Assembly: GCF_000262755.1 (NCBI RefSeq)
Contig: NZ_AFEU01000003.1
Span: 434,001 to 498,000, forward strand
DNA: 64,000 bases
Direction of reading: 5' to 3'
From: Bacillus methanolicus PB1
GTDB taxonomy: Bacteria > Bacillota > Bacilli > Bacillales > Cytobacillaceae
Shown: piece after piece, positions 8,344-18,166 of the stretch
Layout: each line of letters begins with the position of its first letter
How positions within the stretch are numbered: position 1 is the stretch's first letter
The notes under the pieces: model-generated
Told to the model about the DNA's origin: nothing
The model's database searches: none
What the model saw: only the letters and a program-made list of their open reading frames with translations
Program-made: the position numbers and the translations under genes

Positions 8344-10116
8344 TTAAATGGCATACTTCACCGCCACTTCTGATTCTGCTGGATGCTGCCTTGAATATAA
8401 CTCCTTGTAATAACCATTTAATTCCAGTAATCTATGATGGCTGCCGCTTTCGACGATCTCCCCGTTTTTCATCACAAAAATTGTATCGGCATCCACAATG
8501 GTTGAAAGCCTGTGGGCAATCATAATAATTGTTTTACCCCCTTTAATCCGATTAATTGATTCCTGGACAAGTTTTTCACTTTCATTATCAAGGGCGCTCG
8601 TCGCTTCGTCCAGGATAATCAGTGATGGGTCTTTCAAAAATACACGGGCAAGTGCAATCCGCTGTTTTTGGCCTCCGGAAAGCTTTATTCCTCTTTCGCC
8701 TATTTCTGTATCATATCCTTGAGGCAACGGTGCGATGAAATCATGGGCGAAAGCTTTGATCGAAGCTGAGATGATTTCATCATCGCTTGCGTCAAGCTTA
8801 GCCATTTTTATATTATCTTTAATAGAAGAACTGTATAAAAAGTTATCCTGGGTAACCATTCCAATATGCTTCCTTAGACTTGATAAGGAATAGTCTTTTA
8901 TATTTACGCCATCTATCAAAATTTCACCGCTATCCACATCATACATTCTGTTTAAAAGCTGTAATACCGTACTCTTGCCTCCTCCGCTCTCTCCGACAAA
9001 TGCATAGGTTTTGCCTTTTTCTATTTTAAAGGACATGTTTTTGATCACTTTGCTGTTTTCATTGTAAGAAAAAGATACGCGATTAAACACGATTGAATCT
9101 GAAAACTCCTTTAATTCAACAGGGTCATCCTTTTCCTTTATCGTTGACGGGATATGGAAGAAATCAAAAATCCTTTGCAAAGCGACCGTTCCTTCCGTGA
9201 TAACGGGGAAAGCTTGAACTAAGGCGGCAACAGGGCTTCTCATTTTATCAACGTAAGCGAAGAAAGCAATTAAACTGCCGGCGGTTAAACTGCCATCGAT
9301 AACAAAAAGACAGGCGGTCAATGCAACAATGAAAGGAGTCATGTCACTTAAAACGTTGACGGAAGCCAATGTGATCGCATTTAACCTTGCATGCTTATCT
9401 GTAAGGACTTCGTAATATTCCAAATGTTTATCCAGTTCTTCTTTGTCATGTTTCTCGGATGAAAACAATTTTGACAGAAAAGCACCCTGTATTTTTTCAA
9501 AGATAAACCCGCTTAACACGGACCGGTAATTCATCATGCTGCGCGTTGATTTCTTAAACCTTTTTGAAAGAAAATGTGCCACTATAAATTGAAAGCTGAC
9601 CAATAAAACAGAAAGGATTGCCAGTTTGATGTTTAACGTCAACATCACAGCAGTAACAAACACCAAAACGATCATTTCAATCCAGATGTTCCCGAACAAG
9701 GCGGTCAAATATCCTCTTACTTTTTCAATATCATCAAAGAAGCGGGTTCCGATTTCGCCGCTTTTATTGTCCGCAAAATACTTTGCATCAAGGGAATGGA
9801 TTTTATTAAAGGCCTCTTTCCGAAGTGCCTTTATGATGTTGTTATTGGCCTTATGGATGCAGAATTGCCTCACGTATTCCATCGGCTTTCGAATGAAGAT
9901 AAAAACAACAAGCATCGAAAAAGCAATAAATGACAATTGGCCGATTTTTTCGGCACTGGACAATGCTCCGTTTTGCAACAAATGATCGAAAATGTATTTT
10001 AATATCAAAGGGACGGTGAGGGGGATCAGAAAACGGAACAAACTCCCGACATATCCCCACATATAAAGCTTAATTTCTTTTTTTATAAAAGGCAGAAATT
10101 GTTTAAACTCATTCAC
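8344..10116 (-). CDS. ABC exporter, fused membrane and ATPase domains
   Basis: This 590-residue half-transporter has six N-terminal transmembrane segments (residues 1-310) followed by a nucleotide-binding domain. Visible are Walker A (GESGGGKST), Q-loop (MVTQDNFLYSSS), signature (LSGGQKQR), Walker B (LIILDEATSALD) and H-loop (MIAHRLST). This is the multidrug/lipid exporter (MsbA/BmrA) architecture, working as a homodimer. It ends 47 bases before the FixH-like gene and may be co-transcribed with it. Substrate is not predictable. Confidence 0.88.
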   Translation of the reverse strand: MNEFKQFLPFIKKEIKLYMWGYVGSLFRFLIPLTVPLILKYIFDHLLQNGALSSAEKIGQLSFIAFSMLVVFIFIRKPMEYVRQFCIHKANNNIIKALRKEAFNKIHSLDAKYFADNKSGEIGTRFFDDIEKVRGYLTALFGNIWIEMIVLVFVTAVMLTLNIKLAILSVLLVSFQFIVAHFLSKRFKKSTRSMMNYRSVLSGFIFEKIQGAFLSKLFSSEKHDKEELDKHLEYYEVLTDKHARLNAITLASVNVLSDMTPFIVALTACLFVIDGSLTAGSLIAFFAYVDKMRSPVAALVQAFPVITEGTVALQRIFDFFHIPSTIKEKDDPVELKEFSDSIVFNRVSFSYNENSKVIKNMSFKIEKGKTYAFVGESGGGKSTVLQLLNRMYDVDSGEILIDGVNIKDYSLSSLRKHIGMVTQDNFLYSSSIKDNIKMAKLDASDDEIISASIKAFAHDFIAPLPQGYDTEIGERGIKLSGGQKQRIALARVFLKDPSLIILDEATSALDNESEKLVQESINRIKGGKTIIMIAHRLSTIVDADTIFVMKNGEIVESGSHHRLLELNGYYKELYSRQHPAESEVAVKYAI

Positions 10117-10393
10117 CTAAAGAACTCCTCTCATTTTCTTTTGACATATAAGACTAATCATTTCTTCACAAAAGATTCCTCCCTCCTGTTTATAATTAAA
10201 TATTACTGTTTATTACCAGTTAAATAACGCAATCTTTATGGGCTGCTACCGCAATTATTTTGCGGGATGCCGCATTTGTTTTTCGTGTCTTTTAAACTAC
10301 TCTATAAGTCCCTTGTTCTTTCATTGACATTGCTTTTAACTTTGATCCCATTTAATAAGCCTGGAACTATAAACCTTATTCAGCCATAAAAAA

Positions 10394-10449
10394 ACCCCTT
10401 AAAGCAGTGCTGCCCAAAATGGTTTTTCAACATCTGCTAAAAGAGGTGC
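10394..10449. repeat. Short palindromic element, copy A
   Basis: An imperfect palindrome of about 55 bases begins CCCCTTAAAGCAGTGCTGCCC and ends TTTTTCAACATCTGC-TAAAAGAGGTGC. A cleaner copy with the same ends and the same inner words (TGCCCAA, TTTTTTCAACATCT) is at 42322-42381. The 400-base gap between the ABC exporter and the phosphodiesterase shows nothing else I recognise. Confidence 0.5.
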
Positions 10450-10513
10450 AATCGATGAAAAAAGGGCTTATTCTCGCCAATAAAACCTGCCCAAAATGGA
10501 CAGGCAAGAAAAT

Positions 10514-11350
10514 TTAGCGGCTTCTTGGGTCATAATCAGGATAATCAGTAATAATTCCATCAACTTTTGCATTATGCAATCGACGAATATCATCATTGCT
10601 TCGGACAGTCCAGCTCATTGTCCTCATTCCAAGAGCATGAATGCGATCAGTCAGTTTCTTGCTTACCAATGACTTATTAGGGTTTACGAAATCTGCATAC
10701 CTAGAAAATTCCTGAAGCATTGCATTTGAATGATGTTGGGCTCGATAGGTCAAGACACCGACCGGCACTTCCGGAAGGATTTTGTGAAACGTTTTGATCG
10801 ATTCAAAGTTAAATGACTGCACAATAATTTTTTCATTGGCAGGCGAGTGCATGTTCCGTTCTATTAATGTATCTGCAACCTTTTGTTCAATACCCGGGTA
10901 AAGTTCAGGGAATTTCAGTTCAATCAGAATGCCAATTTTGCCTCGGAATGCATCCAAAGCTTCCTGTAAGGTAGGAATTTGTTCTCCTGAAAATTCTGGA
11001 CCAAACCAGCTTCCCGCATCCAGTGACCGCAGCTCTTTTAAAGTGAGCTTGCCTACTTTGCCTTTGCCATTCGTTGTCCTGTTAACAGTCTTATCATGCA
11101 TAATGACGAGTTCTCCATCTTTGCTCATTTGTACATCCAGTTCAAAGTAGTCAGCATTCATGTCAAACGCTTTCTCAAACGCAGCTATTGTGTTTTCCGG
11201 CGCATAACCTGATGCACCACGGTGAGCAACCGTTTCAATTCTGTACTCTTTTTCAAATAGTGAACTCAATTTCGCTTCAAAGGACGGTGACATCATCAAA
11301 CCAGCAAGAAGTGCGGCAGCAGAAGCAGTTGCAAAACTGGCAATCATCAT
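10514..11350 (-). CDS. Glycerophosphodiester phosphodiesterase
   Basis: This 278-residue GDPD-family enzyme hydrolyses glycerophosphodiesters to glycerol 3-phosphate and an alcohol. Visible catalytic elements are AHRGASGYAPENT (catalytic His and Glu), ELDVQMSKDG (metal-binding Glu-Asp), MHDKTVNRTTNG (second His) and the late Glu in ILIELK. An N-terminal hydrophobic stretch (residues 1-22) looks like a signal peptide or anchor, so the enzyme is probably exported. It is transcribed alone, with a terminator of the upstream gene separating it. Confidence 0.88.
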   Translation of the reverse strand: MMIASFATASAAALLAGLMMSPSFEAKLSSLFEKEYRIETVAHRGASGYAPENTIAAFEKAFDMNADYFELDVQMSKDGELVIMHDKTVNRTTNGKGKVGKLTLKELRSLDAGSWFGPEFSGEQIPTLQEALDAFRGKIGILIELKFPELYPGIEQKVADTLIERNMHSPANEKIIVQSFNFESIKTFHKILPEVPVGVLTYRAQHHSNAMLQEFSRYADFVNPNKSLVSKKLTDRIHALGMRTMSWTVRSNDDIRRLHNAKVDGIITDYPDYDPRSR

Positions 11351-11512
11351 ATCATCTCCTTTATCAATCTATTAATAAGATTAATTGGAGACTATAAAGA
11401 AGCGATTACAACGAATCGGAATCTTTATTAAGATACGTCGATTCTTTTGTAAATTAGGAATAAAGTCGACGCCATGATCATTTCCTTGCATGCTATTAAG
11501 CTCCAACCGGCT

Positions 11513-11556
11513 AAAAAAAATAAAAATACAGAGCCAACTATACTTGTTGACTCTGT
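11513..11556 (-). terminator. Intrinsic terminator downstream of the 113-residue gene
   Basis: CAGAGTCAAC and GTTGGCTCTG form a stem on the minus strand around a six-base loop, followed by a T-rich tract. It ends transcription of the leftward gene at 11701-12042. Confidence 0.75.
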
Positions 11557-11700
11557 CTTATAAAAGTGCCATTATCCGTTTCGTATAACAACTTTTTGAA
11601 TAACATATGTGAATTCCCGGTGCGGGCTGCAATTCTGGGCTGAAAAGACCGCGATCATTGAAATATAGGCGGCGGTTCAAATTAAGCTTAATTCATTTTT

Positions 11701-12042
11701 TCACACAGGCCTTGCCGTTTCCTTCCGGGTGACTTCGTCAATTTTATGTACAAACATTTGGAAAACGCGCCTTTTTTCTTCTAAATCACGGATAGACTCT
11801 TTCAGCTGTTCATATTTCTCCTCGAATGGTTTATGGTAGCGCTGGCGAATCGTTTCAATGATTTCTTCGTTCACTGTCGACTGAATTACTTGCTTTGTGA
11901 TGCCGTATTTATATGCATAAACTTTCAACTCTTGTTTGACTTCCTCATATTCTTGATCAATCTGGCTCAATACTTCAGATATATCTTCCTTCCATTCTTC
12001 AAGGGATTTCTGTATGTACGATTGTTTCGTCATTTCATCCAT
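11701..12042 (-). CDS. Hypothetical coiled-coil protein
   Basis: I do not recognise this 113-residue protein. It is almost entirely helical and charged, with heptad-like stretches (SLEEWKEDISEVLSQIDQEY and FEEKYEQLKESIRDLEEKRR), no signal peptide and no membrane segment. It is preceded by a weak Shine-Dalgarno (AAGGTGTTTTC) and followed after about 140 bases by a good terminator, so it appears to be a real single-gene unit. A cytoplasmic oligomeric or chaperone-like role would be guesswork. Confidence 0.6.
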   Translation of the reverse strand: MDEMTKQSYIQKSLEEWKEDISEVLSQIDQEYEEVKQELKVYAYKYGITKQVIQSTVNEEIIETIRQRYHKPFEEKYEQLKESIRDLEEKRRVFQMFVHKIDEVTRKETARPV

Positions 12043-12291
12043 GAAAACACCTTCCCGCCAATGATATAGTTTGTCCCGTTTCCATTTTAACGCAGCTTTT
12101 TTACAGCCCGTTTTCTGAACAATTACATTGTCATTTCATTTATGGTTTATATTTGGCGGGTTTCCTTTTCTGTTACTACAAAAATGATTAAAACATATCA
12201 GTTGACTTGTCGGACGGACAGTATATCTTTATTTTCAATTTCATTTTTTCAAAAAAATTGAACCAATAACCGCTTTTTCATTGGTTTTGGT

Positions 12292-13443
12292 TCAGCTGAA
12301 ATCTTTCCCTTTTGCTATTCTTATAAGTGAAGCAATATTGGCTGCGGCTCTTTCCACATATTCTGCCGCATATTCGAAAGCGTCTGATAATGGTATTACA
12401 CCTGGAACAATGCTGAATACAGCATCAATTCCGTGCTCGCGGAAAATCTCGAAGTCGCTTGCAACATTTCCAGCTAACGCGAGCACTGGAACCCCATATT
12501 GCTTTGCTGTTTTGGCTACCCCGATCGGCGTTTTGCCGGAGATCGTTTGTGAATCGATTTTTCCTTCCCCGGTAATAACAAGTGATGCATCTTTTACAAG
12601 TTCACGAAAGTTTGTCGCTTCTATTATTATATCAATCCCTCTTTTTAACTCGGCCGACAAAAAGGCAAGAAGTCCCCCGCCGAGACCGCCGGCAGCTCCT
12701 GAGCCGGGCACCTCTCCAATTGATTTTCCTAAATCTTTTTCAATTATTCGCGCATAATGGCTGAGATTTTTATCGAGCCGGCTGACCATTTCCGGTGTTG
12801 CACCCTTTTGCGGACCAAAAATTGCCGAAGCACCTTTTTCACCTGTTAATGGATTAACTACATCGCAAGCGACTTCAATTTTCACTAATTTGAGACGGGG
12901 ATCCATACCGGATACATCGATAGATGCTAATTCGTCCAAGGAACCTCCGCCTTCGCCAATTTCACTACCTTTTTCATCCAGCAGCTTTGCACCGAGTGCC
13001 CGCGCCATACCGGCACCTCCATCATTTGTAGCGCTGCCGCCGATTCCGATAATGATTTTTTCAACATCTTGTTCAAGAGCGGCAGAAATCAATTCACCGG
13101 TACCTCTAGTCGTTGTAACGAGGGGATTTCTTTTGTCCGCAGGTACAAGATGAAGCCCTGAAGCAGCTGCCATCTCGATGACGGCCGTTTTCCCACCATT
13201 TCCGAGTAGTCCGAAAAACGCCTGAACAGGCTCGCCGAGTGGACCTGTTACTGTTTTTTCAACAATTGTTCCATTTGTGGCGTCTACAAGAGACTTAACC
13301 GTTCCTTCTCCCCCGTCAGCCATCGGGATCTTTACAATATCCTCGTCAGGAAAACTAGTGCGGAAACCTTTTTCGATTGAGTCAGCAACTTGTATAGCCG
13401 TTAAGCTTTCTTTAAATGAATCCGGTGCAATCACAACTTTCAT
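12292..13443 (-). CDS. glxK: Glycerate kinase
   Basis: This 383-residue enzyme of the GlxK/GarK family phosphorylates D-glycerate (usually to 2-phosphoglycerate). Family marks are the N-terminal VVIAPDSFKESL, PMADGGEGT, IGIGGSATNDGGAGMARALG and the C-terminal LVITGEGKIDSQT. The start at 13443 gives the canonical MKVVIAPDSF opening with GAGGTGTG upstream; the frame opens seven codons earlier without support. It is transcribed alone, between the coiled-coil gene and cdaS. Confidence 0.92.
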   Translation of the reverse strand: MKVVIAPDSFKESLTAIQVADSIEKGFRTSFPDEDIVKIPMADGGEGTVKSLVDATNGTIVEKTVTGPLGEPVQAFFGLLGNGGKTAVIEMAAASGLHLVPADKRNPLVTTTRGTGELISAALEQDVEKIIIGIGGSATNDGGAGMARALGAKLLDEKGSEIGEGGGSLDELASIDVSGMDPRLKLVKIEVACDVVNPLTGEKGASAIFGPQKGATPEMVSRLDKNLSHYARIIEKDLGKSIGEVPGSGAAGGLGGGLLAFLSAELKRGIDIIIEATNFRELVKDASLVITGEGKIDSQTISGKTPIGVAKTAKQYGVPVLALAGNVASDFEIFREHGIDAVFSIVPGVIPLSDAFEYAAEYVERAAANIASLIRIAKGKDFS

Positions 13444-13623
13444 GCAGACACACCTCATATCCAAAAATTTTAATACTTAAAACTTCAGTCAAAATAAAAG
13501 TGGGTTATTAGTAGAATTTATTTTTAATTAAGTATAATATTGCATGAAAAGTTCATATTTTTGAATTGTTATTTAGATTATAAGGAAAATTTTTCTTGTA
13601 GATAGATGAAAAATTCATTTTTA

Positions 13624-14223
13624 TTATGTTTTTACGACATAAAGTGCTCCTTCGAAGGCAAATGAGATCCTTCCTGTTTCTTCTGAGACAACAAGGATTA
13701 GTGCGTCTGTCTGTTCTGATAGACCAAGTGCCGCCCGGTGGCGGGTGCCAAGCTTTCTCCCTTGATATGATTGGTTGGATAACGGCAAAATATTGCCTGC
13801 CGAAATGATGCTATTGTTTTGGATGACAGTCCCGCCGTCATGCATCGGATTACCGGGATAAAAAATGGTTTCAAGCAAAGGCTGGCTGATTTTTGCATCT
13901 ATTGGAATCCCGTTATTGATAAGAGGTGCAACCGGAACCGTCCTTTCAACAACAATCAAAGCACCGTGCCTTTTTTCGGAAAGCTTTTGTGCAGCAAGAG
14001 AAATCGCAATATACTCATCCGTATAAGGCGCTAAATACGATTTTAAATAATATGAAGAAGCGATTGTTTGAATATCCGTTACAAGACGTGCCAAATGTTC
14101 AAAATTAGATAAAATACAGCAATCCGTATCATTCAGGTTTTCTTCAATTTTCGTCAGATCTTCCTTAATTTCAAAAATATATTTTGTCAGATCAGCTATA
14201 AATTGATCTTCATCTCTTTTCAA
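13624..14223 (-). CDS. cdaS: Sporulation-type diadenylate cyclase CdaS
   Basis: This 199-residue protein has an N-terminal two-helix domain (residues 1-60) and a C-terminal DAC (DisA_N) domain. The catalytic motifs read MHDGG (usual DGA position) and GTRHRAALGLSEQTDA (RHR motif). There is no transmembrane region, which separates it from CdaA, and no DNA-binding domain, which separates it from DisA. It makes cyclic di-AMP from ATP, in the forespore in B. subtilis; the helical domain holds the enzyme in an inhibited oligomer. The cluster of spore-type miniproteins just to the right fits a sporulation setting. Confidence 0.88.
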   Translation of the reverse strand: MKRDEDQFIADLTKYIFEIKEDLTKIEENLNDTDCCILSNFEHLARLVTDIQTIASSYYLKSYLAPYTDEYIAISLAAQKLSEKRHGALIVVERTVPVAPLINNGIPIDAKISQPLLETIFYPGNPMHDGGTVIQNNSIISAGNILPLSNQSYQGRKLGTRHRAALGLSEQTDALILVVSEETGRISFAFEGALYVVKT

Positions 14224-14399
14224 TGGTCTTCATCCTTCTCCTTTAATAAAAACTCTGTTCATTTTTCCCACATTTAATTAATATTATCAGTCTCACGATC
14301 ATTATTCTTTTAAATTGAAACACAATGTTCGTCCATTTTCTTATAATACCAAAGTTAAATCAACACCTGTCCCATTCCTTTTTATTCTTTATTCATATC

Positions 14400-14459
14400 T
14401 TATAATACGAGGGATAGAAGTCTCTCGAGAAAACCCAACTGCATGAATCCGCCGCCCAT
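14400..14459 (-). CDS. Candidate 19-residue small protein
   Basis: On the minus strand GGAGGTGAGACTGCTGC precedes an ATG that opens a 19-codon frame, MGGGFMQLGFLERLLSLVL. The ribosome-binding site is strong and the peptide is amphipathic, as in several Bacillus membrane micropeptides. I do not recognise it. It may instead be part of an untranslated leader upstream of cdaS. Confidence 0.25.
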   Translation of the reverse strand: MGGGFMQLGFLERLLSLVL

Positions 14460-14483
14460 GCAGCAGTCTCACCTCCACATTGG

Positions 14484-14524
14484 TAGAAGCGTGTGCGAAT
14501 GCATACGCTTCTATTCATTATTGT
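14484..14524 (+). terminator. Hairpin terminator
   Basis: TAGAAGCG and CGCTTCTA form a stem at 14484-14513, followed on the plus strand by TTCATTATTGTTT. The tract is weakly T-rich. No plus-strand gene ends nearby, so what it terminates is unclear. Confidence 0.4.
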
Positions 14525-14745
14525 TTAGCTAATTATTTTTAAACAATTTTAGGTAGAAAACGAGTTTTCATTTTTTAACATGATCTTTTTACGTAAATCA
14601 GTGATATTCATGCGATTATTTCCGGCAAATGTTGATTCTCTTATTCTTGTGACCTTTGTCCAACCGAATTCTTTTTTGAAACATATTTTATAGTGAGGTT
14701 GCTAATAAAGCATTCCTTAATTATTCCAATAGGAGGTGAAATTTT

Positions 14746-14886
14746 ATGTGCTGGGGATCTTGCGGTGCTGGATACGGTGGTTATGGTTACGACGGTGCTG
14801 GATACGGTGGTATCGGCAGTAATTTTGCGTTGATCGTTGTTTTGTTTGTTCTATTAATTATCGTAGGTTGTTTTTGCTTCTTTTAA
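14746..14886 (+). CDS. YjcZ-family sporulation miniprotein, Gly/Tyr-rich N-terminus
   Basis: A 46-codon gene preceded by AGGAGGTG. The N-terminus is rich in Gly, Tyr and Cys ([17 protein letters not shown]). It ends in the single hydrophobic helix [16 protein letters not shown] that defines the YjcZ family of small spore-associated membrane proteins. A second family member follows 93 bases later. Relatives are made during sporulation in other bacilli; I infer the same here. Confidence 0.85.
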   Translation: MCWGSCGAGYGGYGYDGAGYGGIGSNFALIVVLFVLLIIVGCFCFF

Positions 14887-14979
14887 TGGATAAGAAGATC
14901 GCGTAGTTTTATTTGGGGCAAGCAAAAAACAAACTATTCTAAAAAAACGACTATTCAAAGGGAATTGGAGGTGTTAAAC

Positions 14980-15081
14980 ATGAGTGATGGATTTGGAGGA
15001 ATTAGAAACGCTTTTGCGTTAATCGTTGTATTGTTTGTTTTACTCATCATTGTAGGATGTTCTTGTAGAAACATCTATTAA
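14980..15081 (+). CDS. YjcZ-family sporulation miniprotein
   Basis: A 33-codon gene with GGAGGTG seven bases upstream. It encodes MSDGFGGIRN followed by [19 protein letters not shown], nearly identical in its membrane helix to the preceding gene. The pair probably arose by tandem duplication and shares one transcript that ends at the hairpin at 15118-15152. Confidence 0.85.
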   Translation: MSDGFGGIRNAFALIVVLFVLLIIVGCSCRNIY

Positions 15082-15117
15082 GTTGCTGCAAAGTAAAAAT
15101 TTGAATTTCTTGAAAAA

Positions 15118-15152
15118 ACAAAGGACAGATTTTAATGATCTGTCCTTTATTA
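15118..15152 (+). terminator. Intrinsic terminator after the YjcZ pair
   Basis: AAAGGACAGAT and ATCTGTCCTTT form an 11-bp perfect stem with a seven-base loop, followed by ATTATAAGTT. It closes the two small spore genes. Confidence 0.8.
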
Positions 15153-15263
15153 TAAGTTCTGTTTTTCAAAAAAAAGTTAAGCAAGCACTCTACAAACATG
15201 AAAAAAATGAGTTTCCATACTCTATATGCTGGTACGTACCCTGCTTGAGAAAGGAAGTATAAA

Positions 15264-15461
15264 ATGGGAAATTTAATTATGAGATACTATGGACAACCAG
15301 TTGAAGTAATGGATCGATACGGAAGAGTTCATCGAGGAGTAATAGATGGGGTAAACCAAACAAGAGGTATGTTTATCCGCTCCGGCTTTAGGCGGAGATT
15401 TATCCCTTTTTTCTTAATCGCTTCCATTTTCCTTTTAAGACGAAGACGACGTATTTTCTAA
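15264..15461 (+). CDS. Small basic conserved hypothetical protein
   Basis: This 65-residue, strongly basic protein contains a central SH3/KOW-like stretch (YYGQPVEVMDRYGRVHRGVI, a pattern often seen in small beta-barrels) and an arginine-flanked hydrophobic C-terminus (RRRFIPFFLIASIFLLRRRR). A Shine-Dalgarno AAAGGAAG precedes the ATG. I believe similar proteins occur in other spore formers, but I cannot give a function. A membrane-peripheral location is plausible from the C-terminal segment. Confidence 0.7.
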   Translation: MGNLIMRYYGQPVEVMDRYGRVHRGVIDGVNQTRGMFIRSGFRRRFIPFFLIASIFLLRRRRRIF

Positions 15462-15521
15462 AAAATAAAGTCTTTTAAATGATGTTTCACCCGAGAGAAA
15501 GATCTTTTGCAAGCTTGTTCA

Positions 15522-15558
15522 TAAAACTCGCTTGCCAATTTAGCAAGCGAGTTTTTAT
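15522..15558. terminator. Bidirectional terminator between small gene and trp operon
   Basis: AAAACTCGCTTGC and GCAAGCGAGTTTT pair perfectly with a six-base loop and have A/T tracts on both sides. The hairpin serves the convergent 65-residue gene (plus) and trpA (minus). Confidence 0.9.
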
Positions 15559-15561
15559 TAT

Positions 15562-16344
15562 TTATACTGATTGAAAAGAATTTGCCGCCTTTATTAAATT
15601 TTCAATACCCTTCAAATCTCCCTGTTCAAATAACTCGATAATTTTGCTACCGACGATTACGCCGTCACAATACTGACTCATTTCTTTCACATGCTCCGGT
15701 GTTGATATGCCAAAACCGGCAAGAACCGGTTTGTTGCTGACACTCTTTACCCGTTTTAAATAGTCTCCAAGCTCATTTTGAAAACCTGAACGGGCTCCGG
15801 TGATTCCCGTTACTGTAACGGCGTATAAAAATCCTCTGGCCCGTCCGGCAATTTCTTTTATCCGTTCAAGCGGGCTTGTTAATGTAACGAGACGGATCAA
15901 TTCGATACCTGAATCTTCCAACATTCGAGCAATCAGTTCTTCTTCTTCAATCGGAAGATCCGGAATAATACAGCCGTCCACGCCAGCTTTTTTAGCATCT
16001 ACAATAAACTTGCCCATTCCATAGGCAAGGACAGGATTTACATACGTCATCACGATCAGAGGAATCGAAACAAAGGGGCGAATTTCCGCAAGCGCAGATA
16101 AAACTCCTCGAAAAGTGGTTCCTTCCTTTAAGGCACGGATGCCGGCACGCTGTATGGTCGGACCGTCGGCAACAGGGTCGGAAAATGGAATTCCGATTTC
16201 AACCGCGGTTGCACCCGCTTTTTCCAAGAAAACAATTTTTTCTTGCAGCGAATCAAGTCCGCCATCCCCGGCCATTATATATGGAACAAATGCTTTTTCA
16301 TTTCTTTCTTTTAAGGATGCAAATGTTTTTTCAATCCGGTTCAT
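15562..16344 (-). CDS. trpA: Tryptophan synthase alpha subunit
   Basis: This 260-residue TIM-barrel enzyme cleaves indole-3-glycerol phosphate to indole and glyceraldehyde 3-phosphate. The catalytic Glu lies in [15 protein letters not shown], which also has the catalytic Asp, and the phosphate-binding loop ends GFGISTPEH. It is the last gene of trpEGDCFBA, overlaps trpB by 4 bases, and is followed directly by a strong bidirectional terminator. Full length and intact. Confidence 0.97.
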   Translation of the reverse strand: MNRIEKTFASLKERNEKAFVPYIMAGDGGLDSLQEKIVFLEKAGATAVEIGIPFSDPVADGPTIQRAGIRALKEGTTFRGVLSALAEIRPFVSIPLIVMTYVNPVLAYGMGKFIVDAKKAGVDGCIIPDLPIEEEELIARMLEDSGIELIRLVTLTSPLERIKEIAGRARGFLYAVTVTGITGARSGFQNELGDYLKRVKSVSNKPVLAGFGISTPEHVKEMSQYCDGVIVGSKIIELFEQGDLKGIENLIKAANSFQSV

Positions 16345-17546
16345 GATTCCAGCTCCTTTCCCAATCTTGCTTTAACTTGCGGGACATCTTTATCTCCGCG
16401 CCCTGACAAGCAAACGACGATCGCTTCTTCTTTCTTCATTTTCGCTGCAAGTTTTAATGCATAAGCCACTGCGTGGGAACTCTCGAGAGCCGGTATAATT
16501 CCCTCCAACCGGGTAAGCAGCTGAAATGCTTCAAGAGCCTCCTCATCGGTGATCGATTCGTAGCTGACACGTCCTGTATCTTTTAAATAGCTGTGCTCTG
16601 GGCCTACGCCGGGATAATCAAGGCCGGCGGAAATCGAATGAGCCTCCAAGATTTGTCCGTCTTCGTCCTGCAGTAAATACATATAGGCTCCATGCAATAC
16701 TCCCGGCTTACCTTTTGTAAGCGATGCCGCATGGCGGCCCGTATCAATCCCTAATCCGGCAGCTTCCACTCCGAACAATTTAACTTCCTCATCTTCCAAA
16801 AACGGATAAAACATGCCCATTGAATTGCTGCCCCCGCCAATACAAGCAACAATCGCTTCAGGAAGCCTTCCTTCTTTTGCAAAAAATTGCTCCTTTGTTT
16901 CCTTCCCAATTACACTTTGAAAATCACGGACAATCATCGGAAACGGATGCGGCCCCATCACAGACCCCAGAATGTAATGAATATCATTGACGTTTGCAAC
17001 CCAGTATCGAAGCGCTTCATTCACGGCATCTTTTAATGTGCCGCTTCCGGACGAAACACTGACAACTTTGGCTCCGAGCAGTTCCATGCGAAACACATTT
17101 AGCTGCTGTCGTTTTATGTCTTCTTCTCCCATAAATATTACGCATTCGAGATTTAATAAAGCACATACCGTAGCTGTTGCAACACCATGCTGGCCGGCCC
17201 CTGTTTCAGCCACAACTTTTTTCTTTCCCATTCGGAGAGCGAGAAGTGCCTGGCCGATTGTATTGTTGATTTTATGGGCTCCGGTATGGTTTAAATCCTC
17301 CCGTTTCAAATAAATTTTGGCCCCGTTTCCGTGCCTTGTTAAGTTTTCTGCATAGTATAAAGGCGTTTCCCTTCCAACATATTCCTTAAGTAAATCTTTC
17401 AATTGCTGTTGAAAAGCCGGGTCTTTTTCAGCTTTTTTATATTCATCTTCCAATTCAATGACGGCCTGCATCAGCGTTTCCGGAATAAACTTGCCGCCGT
17501 ACGGTCCAAAATGCCCTTTGTGATCCGGTAATGTATAGGTTGTCAT
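16341..17546 (-). CDS. trpB: Tryptophan synthase beta subunit
   Basis: This 401-residue PLP enzyme joins indole and serine to make tryptophan. The PLP lysine is in [16 protein letters not shown], the phosphate loop is [11 protein letters not shown], and GAGQHG is the TrpB1 signature. The N-terminal [11 protein letters not shown] is typical of the alpha-dependent TrpB1 type. It overlaps trpF by one base and trpA by four, ensuring coupled synthesis of the alpha-2 beta-2 complex. Confidence 0.97.
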   Translation of the reverse strand: MTTYTLPDHKGHFGPYGGKFIPETLMQAVIELEDEYKKAEKDPAFQQQLKDLLKEYVGRETPLYYAENLTRHGNGAKIYLKREDLNHTGAHKINNTIGQALLALRMGKKKVVAETGAGQHGVATATVCALLNLECVIFMGEEDIKRQQLNVFRMELLGAKVVSVSSGSGTLKDAVNEALRYWVANVNDIHYILGSVMGPHPFPMIVRDFQSVIGKETKEQFFAKEGRLPEAIVACIGGGSNSMGMFYPFLEDEEVKLFGVEAAGLGIDTGRHAASLTKGKPGVLHGAYMYLLQDEDGQILEAHSISAGLDYPGVGPEHSYLKDTGRVSYESITDEEALEAFQLLTRLEGIIPALESSHAVAYALKLAAKMKKEEAIVVCLSGRGDKDVPQVKARLGKELES

Positions 17547-18166
17547 TAGATTCTCACTCCTTTTGCATGTTCAATGAACGCTGCTATTTTTTTGATATCC
17601 TTTTTTCCGGCTGTTTCGACACCGCTGCTGACATCAACCATAAACGGCTTTACCGTCCGAATCGCAGTGCAAACATTGTCGGGAGTTAATCCCCCGGCTA
17701 AAATAATCTTTTTTTCTGATTGAATCCCTTCGGCGATTCGCCAATCAAACTTCATGCCATTTCCTCCGCGGTATTTCCCCTTTGGGCTGTCTAGAAGAAT
17801 GTAGTCGCATGGAAAGTCGCATGGAAAATCGTTCAGTTTTTGCAAATCATCTCTAGTTCCTATGCTTAAGGCTTTTATTACCGGAACAGAAAATCCATTG
17901 CAAAATTCCGGAGGTTCATCCCCATGCAGCTGAATCATGTTCAATCCTGCTTCTTCCACTGTTGCCTCAATCACATCTTTTTCCTCATTCACAAACACGC
18001 CGACTTTCATCACATCCGCCGGAAGATTTAAAGCGATCTCTTTTGCATTCTTAGGGGAAATTTTCCGCTTGCTTTCGGCAAAAACAAAGCCAATCGCATC
18101 TGCACCAGCTCTGACTGCTTCAAGAGCGGTCCCACGGTCTGTGATGCCGCAAATTTTTACTTTCAC
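17546..18166 (-). CDS. trpF: Phosphoribosylanthranilate isomerase
   Basis: This 206-residue barrel enzyme carries out the Amadori rearrangement of phosphoribosylanthranilate. The catalytic Cys is in KICGITD, the Asp in ILLDSPKG, and the phosphate site is [11 protein letters not shown] and VDVSSGVE. It contains an exact 12-bp tandem duplication that encodes [10 protein letters not shown] around residue 110. The frame is kept, adding four residues in a loop before the catalytic Asp strand. It overlaps trpC by 4 bases. Confidence 0.95.
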   Translation of the reverse strand: MKVKICGITDRGTALEAVRAGADAIGFVFAESKRKISPKNAKEIALNLPADVMKVGVFVNEEKDVIEATVEEAGLNMIQLHGDEPPEFCNGFSVPVIKALSIGTRDDLQKLNDFPCDFPCDYILLDSPKGKYRGGNGMKFDWRIAEGIQSEKKIILAGGLTPDNVCTAIRTVKPFMVDVSSGVETAGKKDIKKIAAFIEHAKGVRI

